Shown: positions 44,530-55,038 of the stretch, in pieces | How positions within the stretch are numbered: the stretch's first letter is position 1 | Layout of the letters: the number at the start of each line of letters is the position of its first letter | NCBI RefSeq assembly: GCF_027887165.1 | Contig: NC_077233.1 | Span: forward strand, 219,498,017 to 219,562,016 | Origin: Monodelphis domestica | Lineage: Eukaryota > Chordata > Mammalia > Didelphimorphia > Didelphidae | Direction of reading: 5' to 3' | Length of the DNA stretch: 64,000 nucleotides | Position numbers and translations under genes: made by a program | The notes under the pieces: model-generated | The model's input: only the letters and a program-made list of their open reading frames with translations | The model's database searches: none | What the model was told of the DNA's origin: nothing

Positions 44530-44862
44530 AGTTCAAAAGCTTAATAGCCTGAAGATGCTGATGGATATAGGTCATAAAATGGTTGATCAGGCAGACTATT
44601 ACTAATATGAGTGGTCCTGCCACAGCAGTGATCAAAGTAGTTAGCCACGGAGACCAAGAGAAAAGATTGGAGTATCAGTTGCTGGATTGAACATTAGCCC
44701 GGATCCTCTCTTGGATCCTTCCGCTGAGCAAGGCCAGGATTCTTCCAATGCCATGCAGAGCCCTCCCTGCTTAAAGAAAAGGAGATCTAGTCCCTGTCTA
44801 TTTTGGAGAACCATTTCTGCCAGAGAGGATAGTCATTTTTCCAGGAAATTAACAAACATTTC
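44530..44862 (-). pseudogene. Envelope transmembrane subunit remnant
   Basis: Only the C-terminal part of env survives. In minus-strand order there is a stretch at about 44835-44750 matching the conserved gammaretroviral TM ectodomain before the CX6CC cysteines, though the cysteine cluster itself is altered. A short linker follows, then [16 protein letters not shown] at about 44660-44613 leading into a hydrophobic membrane span, then a cytoplasmic tail. A stop interrupts the linker near 44680. The surface subunit, signal peptide and furin site are missing, so no entry function is possible. Family membership is from the SPW-TTLI membrane-proximal pattern and the ectodomain wording. Confidence 0.8.
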
Positions 44863-44904
44863 TAATTCACTAAGGTCTAAAAAGACAGCTGTGAGCATAG
44901 TGAG

Positions 44905-45840
44905 AAGGGATCGTTCTCAGTTGAGACACGTGGATCCAGCGTTTCTTTCCTGCAACCTTTACAGCTCTAGGGATGGTCAATATTATCACATAAGGTCTAG
45001 TCCACTGTGGTTTGAGAGCCCCTGCAGGAATCTTCCGAACCCACACAAGATCTCCTGGTTCACCAGTAAAAGAGGGCAGATCACATTCGTGGGGCGGGGG
45101 GGGGGGGGGGGTGAGGGATGGGTGGCCCGGACAGTTTGAGTGATAGTTTTCCTGAGCTTATCCAAAGCCTTCAGGGAAGAGAACAGATATTGGTTATCAC
45201 ATTCAGTCAAATTTTCTAGTCCCAATTTAGGAAGGAGGGGAGGTGGTCTACCGAACAAAATTTCAAATGGGGTACATATGGGGTGCACCGGGCCCTCAGG
45301 AGGGCAAAGGGGAGGAGGCTTACCCAGTTCTCAACAGACTCTAGGACCAATTTTGTCAAGGTATCCTTCCAATTGCTGAGGCACCCTAGCTACCAAAGCA
45401 GGCCCATTATCTGACCCTATTCCCAGTGGGAGTCCAAACCTAGGAATGCTCTCTGACATTAATTTCTTAACTACCACTGAGGCAGTTTCATGTTTTGTTG
45501 GATATGCTTCTACCCAACCTGAAAAAGTGTCTACCAGGATTAAAAGACACCTGTACCCATATGTCCCTGGCTTGATTATTGTAAAGTCTATCTCCCGCTG
45601 TTCTCCTGGCTCCAGCCCTCTTAACCTGGTGCCTCTGGTTCCTTTGGTCCCCCCTTTTGATTAACCCGCACACATGTTTCACATCTCTAAGTGATGTCTT
45701 TGCAGATTCGGTGCATATTATGAAAGACAAAATCTTTGTCCAGCATATCACTGTTTTGTGCCTCCCATATGTGTGGTGTCATGTATTCTCTTTGCTAGCT
45801 GTCTCCCCACTGCTTCTGGTAAGTGAGTCCTGCCATGTGG
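44905..45840 (-). pseudogene. pol integrase remnant
   Basis: Reading minus-strand frames with several shifts: the N-terminal zinc-binding part shows IHDTTHMG (H-x3-H, about 45795-45765) and a decayed C-x2-C near 45680. The catalytic core shows IDFTIIKPG (first Asp) near 45600, [14 protein letters not shown] near 45520 and IGSDNGPA (second Asp) near 45415. The part with the third catalytic residue (Glu) is deleted: the reading jumps from [10 protein letters not shown] to TPFEILFGRPPPL near 45260. The C-terminal domain shows GALKPQW and RWIHVSQL before a stop near 44910. There are at least two nonsense changes. It cannot integrate. Confidence 0.85.
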
Positions 45841-46300
45841 CAGGGCCATCCATCCAAAGGGGAACCACACAGACTCCAGGAGGGCCAGAATCTCGGGCCC
45901 CACCTGGTTCAATGCCCCCTGCTGTCCTATCCCCTCCCCTCTCCAAATATCTAAGGGGAAAAGGGCGAAGGTCCAAGTATTCTGTAGCTTCTTCAGAGCT
46001 GAGAATGGGTGTAGAGCTGTCCCTGCCTATTGTCAGGAGAGAGGGATTGGCTATAGGCAATATCCAGGGCTGCAGGCTGGAATGCTTGCCTCACAGGGGA
46101 GTAGCCAAAACTTGAACAGGGAGGGGAAGGCCGCAGACACAGGGTCTCTAGGGATGTGTCCTCAGTGAATGCCTGGGTCCCAGGTTGGTGGAGACCTACT
46201 TGAAGATCCAAAGGGTGTCCAGCCACCGCTTCCCCCAATGGGCAGACAGGTCACTTGGGGGAGAGCCAGCTCCTAAGACAGACGTGCAGAAACCAGGACT
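45841..46300 (-). other. Provirus interior upstream of integrase, unresolved
   Basis: GC-richer than the segment that follows (toward 46300+) and possibly degenerate pol. The minus-strand frame 45779-46060 is open for 93 codons, but I recognise no RNase H or connection motifs in it. Confidence 0.4.
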
Positions 46301-49300
46301 GGGGCAAACACCAGAACACCAGACAGAAACAGAACATTAGTACAACAGTAATTGGCATTACACATTTGCATTTGGGTATCTTAGCAAACAGACTTCATCT
46401 TCAGAAATCATCTTCTGAGGGGAATAGATCCCTTTAGGAAATTGGATTCCTGAGTTGTTTGCAGAGCTGGTATGTGATGTCTCTGTTAAAGAATATCCCT
46501 TTGCAAAGTACACATTAATTATAAACATATATAAACACTTGAGTAACAATATCTTACAGATGTATTCCTTTACCCCAGATTCTGGGGAAAATTCAAGAAA
46601 GCTTTGAGCTATATTTCCAAACTCAAGATCCAAACTTCAACTGTGGTAAATTAAGGCTACAAATACAAGCCATCTATAAATAAACTTCACCTACTTCTCA
46701 AAGTATTTGAGAATTCCCAATTATGAGGAAATGGAAACTTTGATATCACAATTTGCATTATGTGCTGATTATGGGAATTATCACAAAGGAAGAAGGCCCA
46801 AAAGGGAAAATATCTCCTAATGCCACAAAGGACACAGTGAGTGGCTTCACATGCAGGTCAAAGCTATCACTGGCTCATGCCATCATTGTAATTAATAGCC
46901 TGGATGGTCAGAAAAGGTTCATTTCCAGGTGAGACCAGAACATGCCTCTGTAACCATCCCAGGACTTTCTCTGTCCTTGGTGTGCTTTGTCACCATTAAA
47001 TACCAGAAACCTTCTTCCTTAAAAGACAAGTCTCACCTATTTCAGCTGAGAGAAATTCTGTTTATCAGCAGTCCAGAAACAAATTTCCATACCCTCAAAC
47101 AAGCCTTTTCTGATCATTTACCCTCTCAAAGGATTCCTTAAAGCCCATGAGTCTACATTATAGCAGTTATTCTTACATATTTTGGCAATAATTTACATAT
47201 CACCCTTTAGTCACAAAATCTGAAATAAAAGACATGAGTGTTGAATTAAGTAGCTCCATAGTAATATAAATCAGGGCTGTATCATCTCCTGGACCTAGGC
47301 CATCTGAAAGACTAAGACAAGGCCATACAGGAATCACTTCAGGGTAACTGTCCAGAGAAATTAAAGAATCATATGTGATTTTCCCACAACACATACATTA
47401 ATTTTATATATTATCCCTAAGTTAAAGATCCAATTATGAGAGCAGAACATTTATCTGTTCTCTTTCACCTTCTCTCTCCCTCTCTCTCTCGCGCTCTCTC
47501 TTTCTTCCTTCAAAACCCCTCTGCTTAAAAAACAGAACACAACTTCCATTCTTCCTTTACAAACCCACATACTAAAGCTTTATGGACTTTAGATCAAAGT
47601 CCCTTTCTTCCAAATTCAAATCCAACACACCATCCCACCTTCTCTGAACTAACTTAAGTCAAACAAACATACTGATGATATCACTTCAATTGCTAATTGG
47701 TAACCCAAAGGAATTCTGATTTAAAGGATTACATCATTGAATCTTTAGCATAGTGTTCATCCATTATAAATTTCAGTTCATAGTACAAATTGGTAAACTG
47801 AGGTAACCACTGAGTATTGAACAAAATTTATGGCACAGGTTTACAATGAGCTTTTGTTCACATCTAAACAATACTTAAACACATATTTTAGCAGCAACTC
47901 ACATAACAATCATAAAATTCTGAGCAAGCATTTTTCACATATATTCCATTTTTAACATCCTACCCACTCTTTGGCTACTGTTTGCAACATATATCCTTAT
48001 ACAGATCAAAATGTAATAAAAATATCAACCAACAAATCCCCAAAACTCGTGAGAGGCAACTTATAAATTACATATCACTCAACTCATTTTATCACTCTGG
48101 ACATGAAATGTTTGCATTAAGATTCCACAGCTTCAGACAACCTTTTTGGTAAGATAGGGCTGGCAATATTTGTTTGCTTGAGCACCTTAAAACCTCCAAA
48201 ATATACAATTAAAATATACTCATCTTTAAGTTCTATCACTCAGTGATTGTCAACTTCTTTTTATATCCCTATTTCAGTCCCTAAGTATCAGTGTGGAACA
48301 ATTATAAGCACTTCTTTCTCCTTCCTGTGTGCAAGGAAGGGTTAATAGCTTCTTAGCAATTTATCCTAAGGCTGCTTGGCTGGATTTAGATTTTATTACT
48401 TAGCAACCTTGTCCCATCCTTCTTCAACCAGTGAGCTTACTATAATGTAAAAGTTTGAATGTCTCAAACCCCCTTCATCCTAATTTACTCTCAGTGGATT
48501 TCATTTTGAACTCCACACTTCCAAATAACTCTGATTAATCTTTCAGTGTGTAACCAAACTGAGGTGCAAAGCATTTACCTGTACTTCTCTCAAACCTGTC
48601 TAAAGTAGAACAGAACCTCCAGTTTCGTCTCTTTCTAGCTCAAAACATTTGCTACATTCCTAATTTAAGTCCATCAACATTATTCCAATTTATAATTTGT
48701 TGTGTCTATTTCACACTAGAATTCATAGTATCATTAGTATCTCTATTCATTACTCTTATTGAAGTGGAGCACTTCATAAAATGAATCCAGACACCCCAAA
48801 ATTCAGTTATTAACTTCTATAGATAGGTGATAAGACATAAAGTTATTTCCCTTCACATGTACTTAACCACTTTTCCCTAGTTAGCTTCATGTTACCTGGC
48901 ATTCCAGCCTGACCTTTAATAGATCTGAAGCTACTCTGTATTTAATCCCCATGACAAGCCCTCTTGATTTCAGGGCTGGTTACATTTGTCTTGTTAAGGA
49001 CAGACAGTTTGTATATCATATACCCTTAACCTATTTCGGTGGAAAACTTAATTCTCTTCATAATACAAATGCATACATAGTTTGCATTCACTCAGCATTA
49101 CTAATTTCCAGCATTTGGTATCCGAATACATACATGTTCATCTCTAGATTACAAATTCCTTCCTATGCATTTTGCACATTTAAAAACAATTCCTATAACC
49201 TTGATCAAAGACATCATCATTTAAAAATTTCCTCTTTTGGAGGAATTTTGCTAAATTCTTAGCACTTATATCATTAAATCCCATGCACAGATTAACCACT

Positions 49301-50250
49301 TTAAAAGCTTCTTGTGTGTCATATGATTTCTTGCTGCTAGTTCTGACAGCACATACATTAAAATAAATCTGATTTGAAAGATTCCCAATTTTAAATTCTA
49401 GAATAAGTTCTCATCAACATCACGACTTTTTCTGAATGACTTTTCCATCTATAAAGTAGCCAGTACAATTTCTGCCCATACAGAATAAACATTCCTCTAT
49501 CAATCACACTTAGACAATTCTCAAATTCACTGAAACCATTATGCATTACAAGGGTTAACAAAACAAACCTCTAACCATGAGTTTTTCTTTTCTTTTTTCT
49601 TTATTTTTTTTCTCAATAAGATCTGGCTAACATTTCACATTTCACATACTGTTTGTGGAGTTAGACAAACAGTAACCACAATACATTATATTTGTACCAT
49701 ATCAAAATCATTAGCAATCCTCCCAAGTTGAGAATTAATTTTAAATGAAAATTGCTAACTGTGGAGTAAAAAAAATCTTCCTTTTCTGCTCAGAATTTTC
49801 TCTCTTTCGCTCTTTTGTGGGCCCATCCAAAGGAAGAAAGAGGGAAAAATCATTGAACAGGTATTTGCTTTTGTCCTCTGCTGAGGATTTTTGACAGTGG
49901 AAAGTTCAAGCTTGCAACTCCCCCCTTTTTACATAGAGACGAGACTGTGACAAAGACAAAGATAAACAGTAACATACAATGCTGTGACAAGCATGCTTTG
50001 AGAGGAAAAAATAGGTGTTCATAGGATCCATTCTTAAGAAAAAAATATTTGCAGGGAGAAAATTCATTGAAACAGTTTCAGCATACTCCGGGAAGCTGTG
50101 ATGAGCTAAGTAAGCTATCTGATTGGCTGAGCTGACGTTCTTGTTCCCTAGCTCTCTCTGAACTGACTCTCTTTTTGACTGTGATTTCTAACAAAATGCT
50201 CTTGTAGTATCTAGACAAAACTATCCACTCGAAATTGGGTTACAGGTGGT
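46301..50250 (-). other. AT-rich provirus interior with no recognisable retroviral gene
   Basis: About 4 kb in the position of gag-pro-RT. It is AT-rich with short frames only. I searched both strands by eye for a major-homology-region pattern, zinc knuckles, a protease D-S/T-G and a YxDD polymerase motif and found none convincing. It has an mRNA/UTR-like texture (for example ACTCCACAAACAGTATGTGAAATG on the minus strand) and a CT-rich run at 47468-47510. It may be captured or unrelated inserted sequence. See the findings. Confidence 0.6.
48764..48960 (-). repeat. Possible remnant of a related LTR
   Basis: The plus strand reads TGAAGTGGAGCACTTCATAA, close to the provirus LTR edge TGAAGTGGGACACTTCACAA, and loose similarity continues for about 55 bases (ATGAATCCAGACACCCCAAA). 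No other LTR end or TATA box was found. Could be chance or an older relative. Confidence 0.35.
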
Positions 50251-50840
50251 CTGTTCCCTGAGGCTGGCTGATTTTCTCAGGGAAGGGACTTGTAAATCCC
50301 CTCCTATTCAGACTTTCTCTCCTGCTTAGGAGCTTGCTGTGGGACACAGCCCAACCCTTCCCCCATAGTCTGCCTCGTTGGGATGCAGTTGGAGGGAATG
50401 GGGAACAGCCACTACAAAAGAGATTCCCCTCTGCATCTTAAACTCTTTTTGCCTCTTTCTTTGTTTCATTTAGCCACACAAAAGCAACAAAGACTCAACA
50501 GAGACTTATAGGCCACACTCTCTCACACATTCATTTTTTTGAACCCAAAGGTTCCCTGAAGTCACTGAAAGACGTCTCTTTAGTGACCTGACCGTGGGAC
50601 TAAGCTGAGTCCAGCAACCCAACAGTCTCTGCTAAATCCGGATTTACAGAATAGAACAGCACTCCATGGCCAACAGGACTCTAGGGCCCAAACAGAACTT
50701 CAGGACCAAACCTTCAAGCAGGCAGACTCCTAGAGTAGCTAGGGGTCCAAACAGAACTTGAAGCCTTTAAGCAGGCAGACTCCTAGAGTAAAACAGGCCA
50801 TGGGGCAAAACAAAACAGAATTCTAGAGAAACAGAGCTAA

Positions 50841-50850
50841 CTTACCAGAG
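50841..50850 (-). promoter_or_regulatory. Splice donor in the provirus leader
   Basis: The minus strand reads CTCTG/GTAAGTTAG, a near-perfect 5' splice site about 400 bases after the primer-binding site, where simple retroviruses place the donor used for env mRNA. Confidence 0.65.
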
Positions 50851-51233
50851 CAGAACAGAATAGAACAGAACAGGACAGATGGTTCCAAAATCAGCCTAAT
50901 TTTGGTCAAAATCTCAAATACCAGAACCAGGGGCGGGCTCCGGAGAGGACACCATTCACTTCCTCGGATTTCTGACCCAATCCCTTGTGGGATTTGGGAA
51001 ATGCATACTCTCCAAGTCTGCACTCAGAAACACCTCCAAAAGGGATAAGGGTTCAAGTCTCCTTCACAGGCCCTGGCGTAGCAAAAGTTGCCCAAGTATA
51101 ATTTGGGTTACAACCCCAGACGTTCAGCCATAAGCCGCAGACCCAGAGACTTGTCCCCACGCAAGCATACAATACACACACTCTTACAGCAGCCCTCTCT
51201 GAAGTCCTTACCTCCCGGTTCCTGGGCTCGAGA

Positions 51234-51251
51234 TCTCACTGCGGGGCTCCA
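51234..51251 (-). other. Primer-binding site
   Basis: Two bases after the 5' LTR the minus strand reads TGGAGCCCCGCAGTGAGA. TGG is the complement of a tRNA CCA end. The following bases are closest, by memory, to a threonine tRNA acceptor (TGGAGGCCCC..GAGAT) but with a gap, so the tRNA is not assigned. Confidence 0.6.
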
Positions 51252-51253
51252 AC

Positions 51254-51725
51254 TGAAGTGGGACACTTCACAAATGAGTTCAAACACCTAGAATATTGAT
51301 TATTGGAACTGTAATTTATTAATAAAAGAGAGAAATAAAGAATCTACCAGCTGGGACAGAATTCCCTAGTGGAAAACTGCATGGGTTCGGCATTAGGAAA
51401 CAGGTTATATAGGTTTCCCAGATACAAGTTACACATACAGGTTCTTATCTGACAATAAACAGACCTTAATGCAGGAATTTTAGGTAGGAGAAAAGGAGTC
51501 CATCCTGGGGTTGTGATCTAAGGAGTGTTTATCTGTACTAAGTCAAATATCAGTTCACTGACCCTTTGATGTTCTGGAAATTCCTCCTTGTCTCTTGCCA
51601 GATTGTTATCTACATAAAAAATTTGACCTCCTGTCTGGAAGGGAAGCCAGGTCTGTCCCCTAAAAATGTGGTCAAAGAGCTATCTCTTTAATTTTCCATC
51701 TTTTGGTCTATTTGGGGCTATTTCA
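51254..51725 (-). repeat. Provirus 5' LTR
   Basis: Matches 43985-44456 over its full length with only substitutions and no gaps that I noticed. Differences cluster lightly near the CACAGATTC/CATGGGTTC position. Confidence 0.92.
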
Positions 51726-51945
51726 ATACTGTATCAGTCTCTATGTACAATGTTCTCTTGGTTCTGCTCCTTTCACTCTGCATCAATTCCTGGAGGTCGT
51801 TCAGTTCACATGGAACTCCTCCAGTTTCCTTTCAGCACAATAGTATTCCATCACCAACAGATAACCACAATTTGTTCATCCATTCTCCAGTTGAAGGGCA
51901 TTCCCTCATTTTCCAATTTTTTGCCATCACAGAGTGTAGCTATAT
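51726..51945 (-). mobile_element. L1 3' end, right part, split by the provirus
   Basis: Continues the minus-strand L1 from 43980: TTTCACTCTGCATCAATTCC, ATTCCATCACCAACAGATAA and TTGAAGGGCATTCCCTCATT are the reverse of the ORF2 end. It stops where a plus-strand L1 begins. Confidence 0.88.
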
Positions 51946-52275
51946 ACACAGAGGCAATGCAATGACCTCGAACAACTTGGAGGAACCTATAAGAAAAACC
52001 ACTATCCACATTCAGAGGAAACACTGTGGGAGTAAAAACACCAAAGAAAAACTGCTTGAATACATGGGTTGAAGGGATATGGTTGGGGATGTAGACTCTA
52101 AATGAACATCCTAGTACAAACAACATGGAAATAGGTTCTGATCATGGACACAAGTAATACCCAATGAAATTGTGCATTGGCTGGGGAATGGGTGGAGGGG
52201 AGGGAGGGAAATAATGTGATTATTGTAACCAAGGAATAATGTTCTAAATTGACTAAATAAATTTATTCAAATGGA
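51946..52275 (+). mobile_element. L1 3' UTR, plus strand
   Basis: CATTCAGAGGAAACACTGTG, TTGGGGATGTAGACTCTAAA, then GTGGAGGGGAGGGAGGGAAA and AATTGACTAAATAAATTTATTC. It joins the preceding minus-strand L1 head to head. Confidence 0.85.
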
Positions 52276-52309
52276 AAATATATATATTCATACACATATA
52301 TACATATAT

Positions 52310-52752
52310 AAAGTTTAAGTTTATGTATTTATTTAATTAATTTAGACTATTTTCCCATGCTTACATGAATCATGCTCTTTCTTTACCCTCCTCCTACACC
52401 CCTCTCCTAGCCAACGAGCAATTCCACTGGGTTTTATATGTGTCATTGATCAAGATCTATCTCCATGTTATTAATATTTGTACTAGGGTGATTATTTAGA
52501 GTCTACATCCCCAATCATATCCCCATTGAACCACATGATCAAACAGTTGTTTTTCTTCAGTGTCTCTAATCCCACAGTTCTTTCTCTGGATGTGGATAGC
52601 GTTCTTTCTCATAAGTCCCTCAGAATTGTTTTGGATCGTTGCATTGCTGCTAGTAGAGAAGTCCATTACATTTGCTCATACCACAGTGTATCAGTATCTG
52701 TGTACAATGTTCTCCTGGTTCTACTTCTTTCACTCTGCATCACTTCTTGGAG
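52310..52752 (-). mobile_element. L1 3' end, minus strand
   Basis: Tail at the left (TTATTTAATTAATTTAGACT), 3' UTR, and the end of ORF2 up to TTTCACTCTGCATCACTTC, where it breaks at a G-run. Confidence 0.88.
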
Positions 52753-52838
52753 GGGGGGGGGGAGGAAAAGAAAATGATCTGTTTCCAATGAATAATGTAT
52801 GAAAATGACCAAATAAAATAATGTTTAAAAAAAAAAGA
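52753..52838 (+). mobile_element. L1 terminal fragment with poly-A, plus strand
   Basis: GGGGGGGGAGGAAAAGAAAATG, CAATGAATAATGTATG and AAATAAAATAATGTTT plus ten A residues resemble the extreme L1 3' end. It butts directly against the next minus-strand L1. Confidence 0.65.
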
Positions 52839-52844
52839 AAGGAT

Positions 52845-53730
52845 GTCTCACCATTGTCATTTTCCTCAATGAAATTATTAATTGTTTCTATGATTTCTTC
52901 TCTAACTAAACTATTTTGGAGTATCATTATTTAATTTCCAATTAATTTTTGATTTGGTTCTCCATGTACCCTTACTGATCATTATTTTTATTGCCTTATG
53001 ATCTGAAAAGGCTGCATTTATTATTTCTGCTTTTCTACATTTGTATGCCATGTTTCTGTGACCTAGTGTATGGTCAATTTTTGTGAATGTTCCATGTGGT
53101 GCTGAGAAGGAGGTGTATTCCTTTTTGTCCCTATTTATTTTTCACCATATGTCTATTAACTCTAATTTTTATAAGATCTCATTCACTTCTTTTACCTCTT
53201 TCTTATTTATTTTTTATTTGATTTATCTAAATTTGATAGTGGTTGGTTCAAATCTCCCACTAATATGGTTTTACTGTCTATTTCCTCCTTCAATTCTCCT
53301 AGTTTCTCCATTAGAAATTTGGGTGCTATACTATTTGGTGTATACATGTTGATTAGTGATATTTCCTCATTATCTAAAGTCCCTTTTAACAAAATATATT
53401 TACCTTCCCTATCCCTATTAATCAGGTCTATTTTTGCTTTGGCTTTGTCAGATATCATGATTGCAACTCCTGCCTTCTTTCTATCAGTTGAGGCCCAGAA
53501 GGTCTTGAACTCCATCTTTTAATTCTGACCTTGTGAGTGTCTACCAGCCTCATGTGTGTTTCTTGAAGACAACATATGGTAGGGTTTTGGATTCTAATCC
53601 ATTCTGCTATTCGTCTACATTTTATGGGCGAGTTCATCCCATTCACGTTCAAAGTTATGATTGTCACTTGTGGAATCCCTGGCATTTTGATATCCTCCCC
53701 TAATTCTGACCTTTCTTCTTTAGCTATAAC
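52845..53730 (-). pseudogene. L1 ORF2 remnant, endonuclease domain
   Basis: The minus strand reads VTIITLNVNGMNSPIKCRRI from about 53670, with CLQETHMRLVDTH (metal-binding Glu kept) near 53570. A frameshift near 53500 leads to TDRKKAGVAIMISDKAKAKI and VGDLNQPLSNLDKSNKK (Asp of GDLN kept). Later stops follow, and FIEENDNGETS at about 52850-52880 is the last recognisable part. The reverse transcriptase is absent. Better preserved than the 15.7 kb copy in its metal-binding residues. Confidence 0.83.
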
Positions 53731-54250
53731 CTTTTAAGCCATTGATTTACTTTAAATCAATCCCCCTAGTCCCCTCCCTTGATATGTTTCTCTTTCTAGC
53801 CCCTCCCTTTTTGTTCCCTCCCCTTCCCCCCTCTCCTTCCCTCCCTTTTTGTGTTCCTTCCCCTCTTACCCACCTTGGTTTTCTCTTCTCCATAACCCCG
53901 TTGGATAAGATAAAATTCAAGATCCCAATGGATCTGGATGCTCTTCCCTCTCAGAGTTGATTTCACTGAGAGTAAGGTTTAAGTAAAAACTCTCTTCCTC
54001 TCCTTCTTATAGAATTCTTCCCCTCCCCTTCCCATGTGTATCTTTGTGTGACAAAGATTATTCAATTTAGTTTTTTTTCTATTTCTTGAAGTATATCTTA
54101 GTACCATCACCGATACCTCCCTCCCTTTTTCTTTCTTCCCCCACCTTTCTCCATATCATCTTGATGCCCCAATCTTTCCCTATGTGTGATTCTTCTTACT
54201 ACTCTAATTATGCATACAATTTTTTGAGGGTTACACATTACATTTTCCCC
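53731..54250 (-). other. L1 inter-ORF spacer
   Basis: Purine-rich on the minus strand and without frames, as in the corresponding 14910-15690 spacer of the plus-strand L1. Confidence 0.6.
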
Positions 54251-55038
54251 ACATATTAATATATATAAATTGATATAAATGTAGTCCTTATAGAAGAGAG
54301 TTTGAATAAAAGAAAAAAGATAACATTTTTCTCCTTTTCCCTTTTCTTCATATTAACCTTTTCATGTTCTCTTGCTCTTTGTGTTTGGATATCAAACTTT
54401 CCACAGAGCTCTGGTCTTTTCTTTACAAACCTTTGGAAATCTTGTATTTTGTTGAATGTCCATACTTTCCCCTGGAAGTATATAATCAGTTTTGATGGAT
54501 AGCTGATTCTTGGTTGAAGACCCAGCTCTCTTGCTTTTCTGAATATCATGTTCCATACCTTATGGTCATTCAGAGTGGAAATTGCTAGGTCCTATGTGAC
54601 CCTGATTGGTGTTCCTTTATATTTAAATTGTCTTTTTCTGGCTTCTTGTAAGATTTTTTTCTTTTGCTTGGATGCTTTGGAATTTGCCGATTACATTCCT
54701 GGGAGTTGTCTTTTGGGGATTTAGTGTAGAAGGTGTTCTGTGAACTCTTTCAATGCATATTTTGTCCCCTTTTTCTAGAATCTCTGGGCAGTTTTCTTGA
54801 TGATATCCTGTATTATGATATCAATATTACTGTTTATCTCTGGTTTTTCAGGCAGACCAATGATTCTCAAGTTGTCTCTTCTTCCTCTGTTTCCCAGGTC
54901 TGTCACCTTGTCAGTGAGATATTTTATGTTGTCTTCTAATTCTTTAGTCTTTTGACTTTGCTTTATTAATTCTTGCTCGTTTGCAAGATTGTTGTCTTCC
55001 AGTTGCCTGATTATAACCTTTGTTAGATTTAAAATGGT
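54251..55038 (-). pseudogene. L1 ORF1 remnant, C-terminal two thirds
   Basis: Minus-strand coiled-coil sequence, the RRM-like region, and a C-terminal frame (54549-54256) reading LQPRISYPSKLIIYFQGKV, which is the conserved end of L1 ORF1p. It continues from the N-terminal part at 56529-56153, from which it is separated by the LTR. Confidence 0.8.

Larger units (their letters stand above)
50251..51253 (-). other. Provirus 5' leader
   Basis: The minus strand after the 5' LTR is non-coding-looking leader of up to 1 kb. It contains the primer-binding site, a consensus splice donor, and internal short repeats (TCTAGGAGTCTGCCTGCTTA occurs twice near 50720-50790). A MGQ-type gag start was not found. 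Confidence 0.6.
43985..51725 (-). mobile_element. Gammaretrovirus-like endogenous provirus, defective
   Basis: Two 472-bp LTRs in the same orientation bound 6.8 kb of interior. The target is duplicated as ATAC on both sides (43981-43984 and 51726-51729), the 4-bp size typical of gammaretroviruses. Minus orientation is fixed by the purine tract next to the 43985 LTR, the primer-binding site next to the 51254 LTR, and minus-strand integrase and envelope remnants in the right order. Comparing the LTRs by eye I count about 13 differences in 472, roughly 97% identical, so the insertion is fairly young compared with the SINEs. No gene is intact. gag, protease, reverse transcriptase and the surface part of env are not recognisable. 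Confidence 0.9.

Noticed and set aside
44687..45139. 150-codon plus-strand frame in the provirus
   Set aside because: It is antisense to the integrase C-terminus and TM remnants, whose protein similarity lies on the minus strand.
46358..46633. 91-codon minus-strand frame in the provirus interior as a candidate accessory gene
   Set aside because: The surrounding AT-rich DNA has many frames of this size by chance, and I see no motif, signal peptide or upstream splice acceptor.
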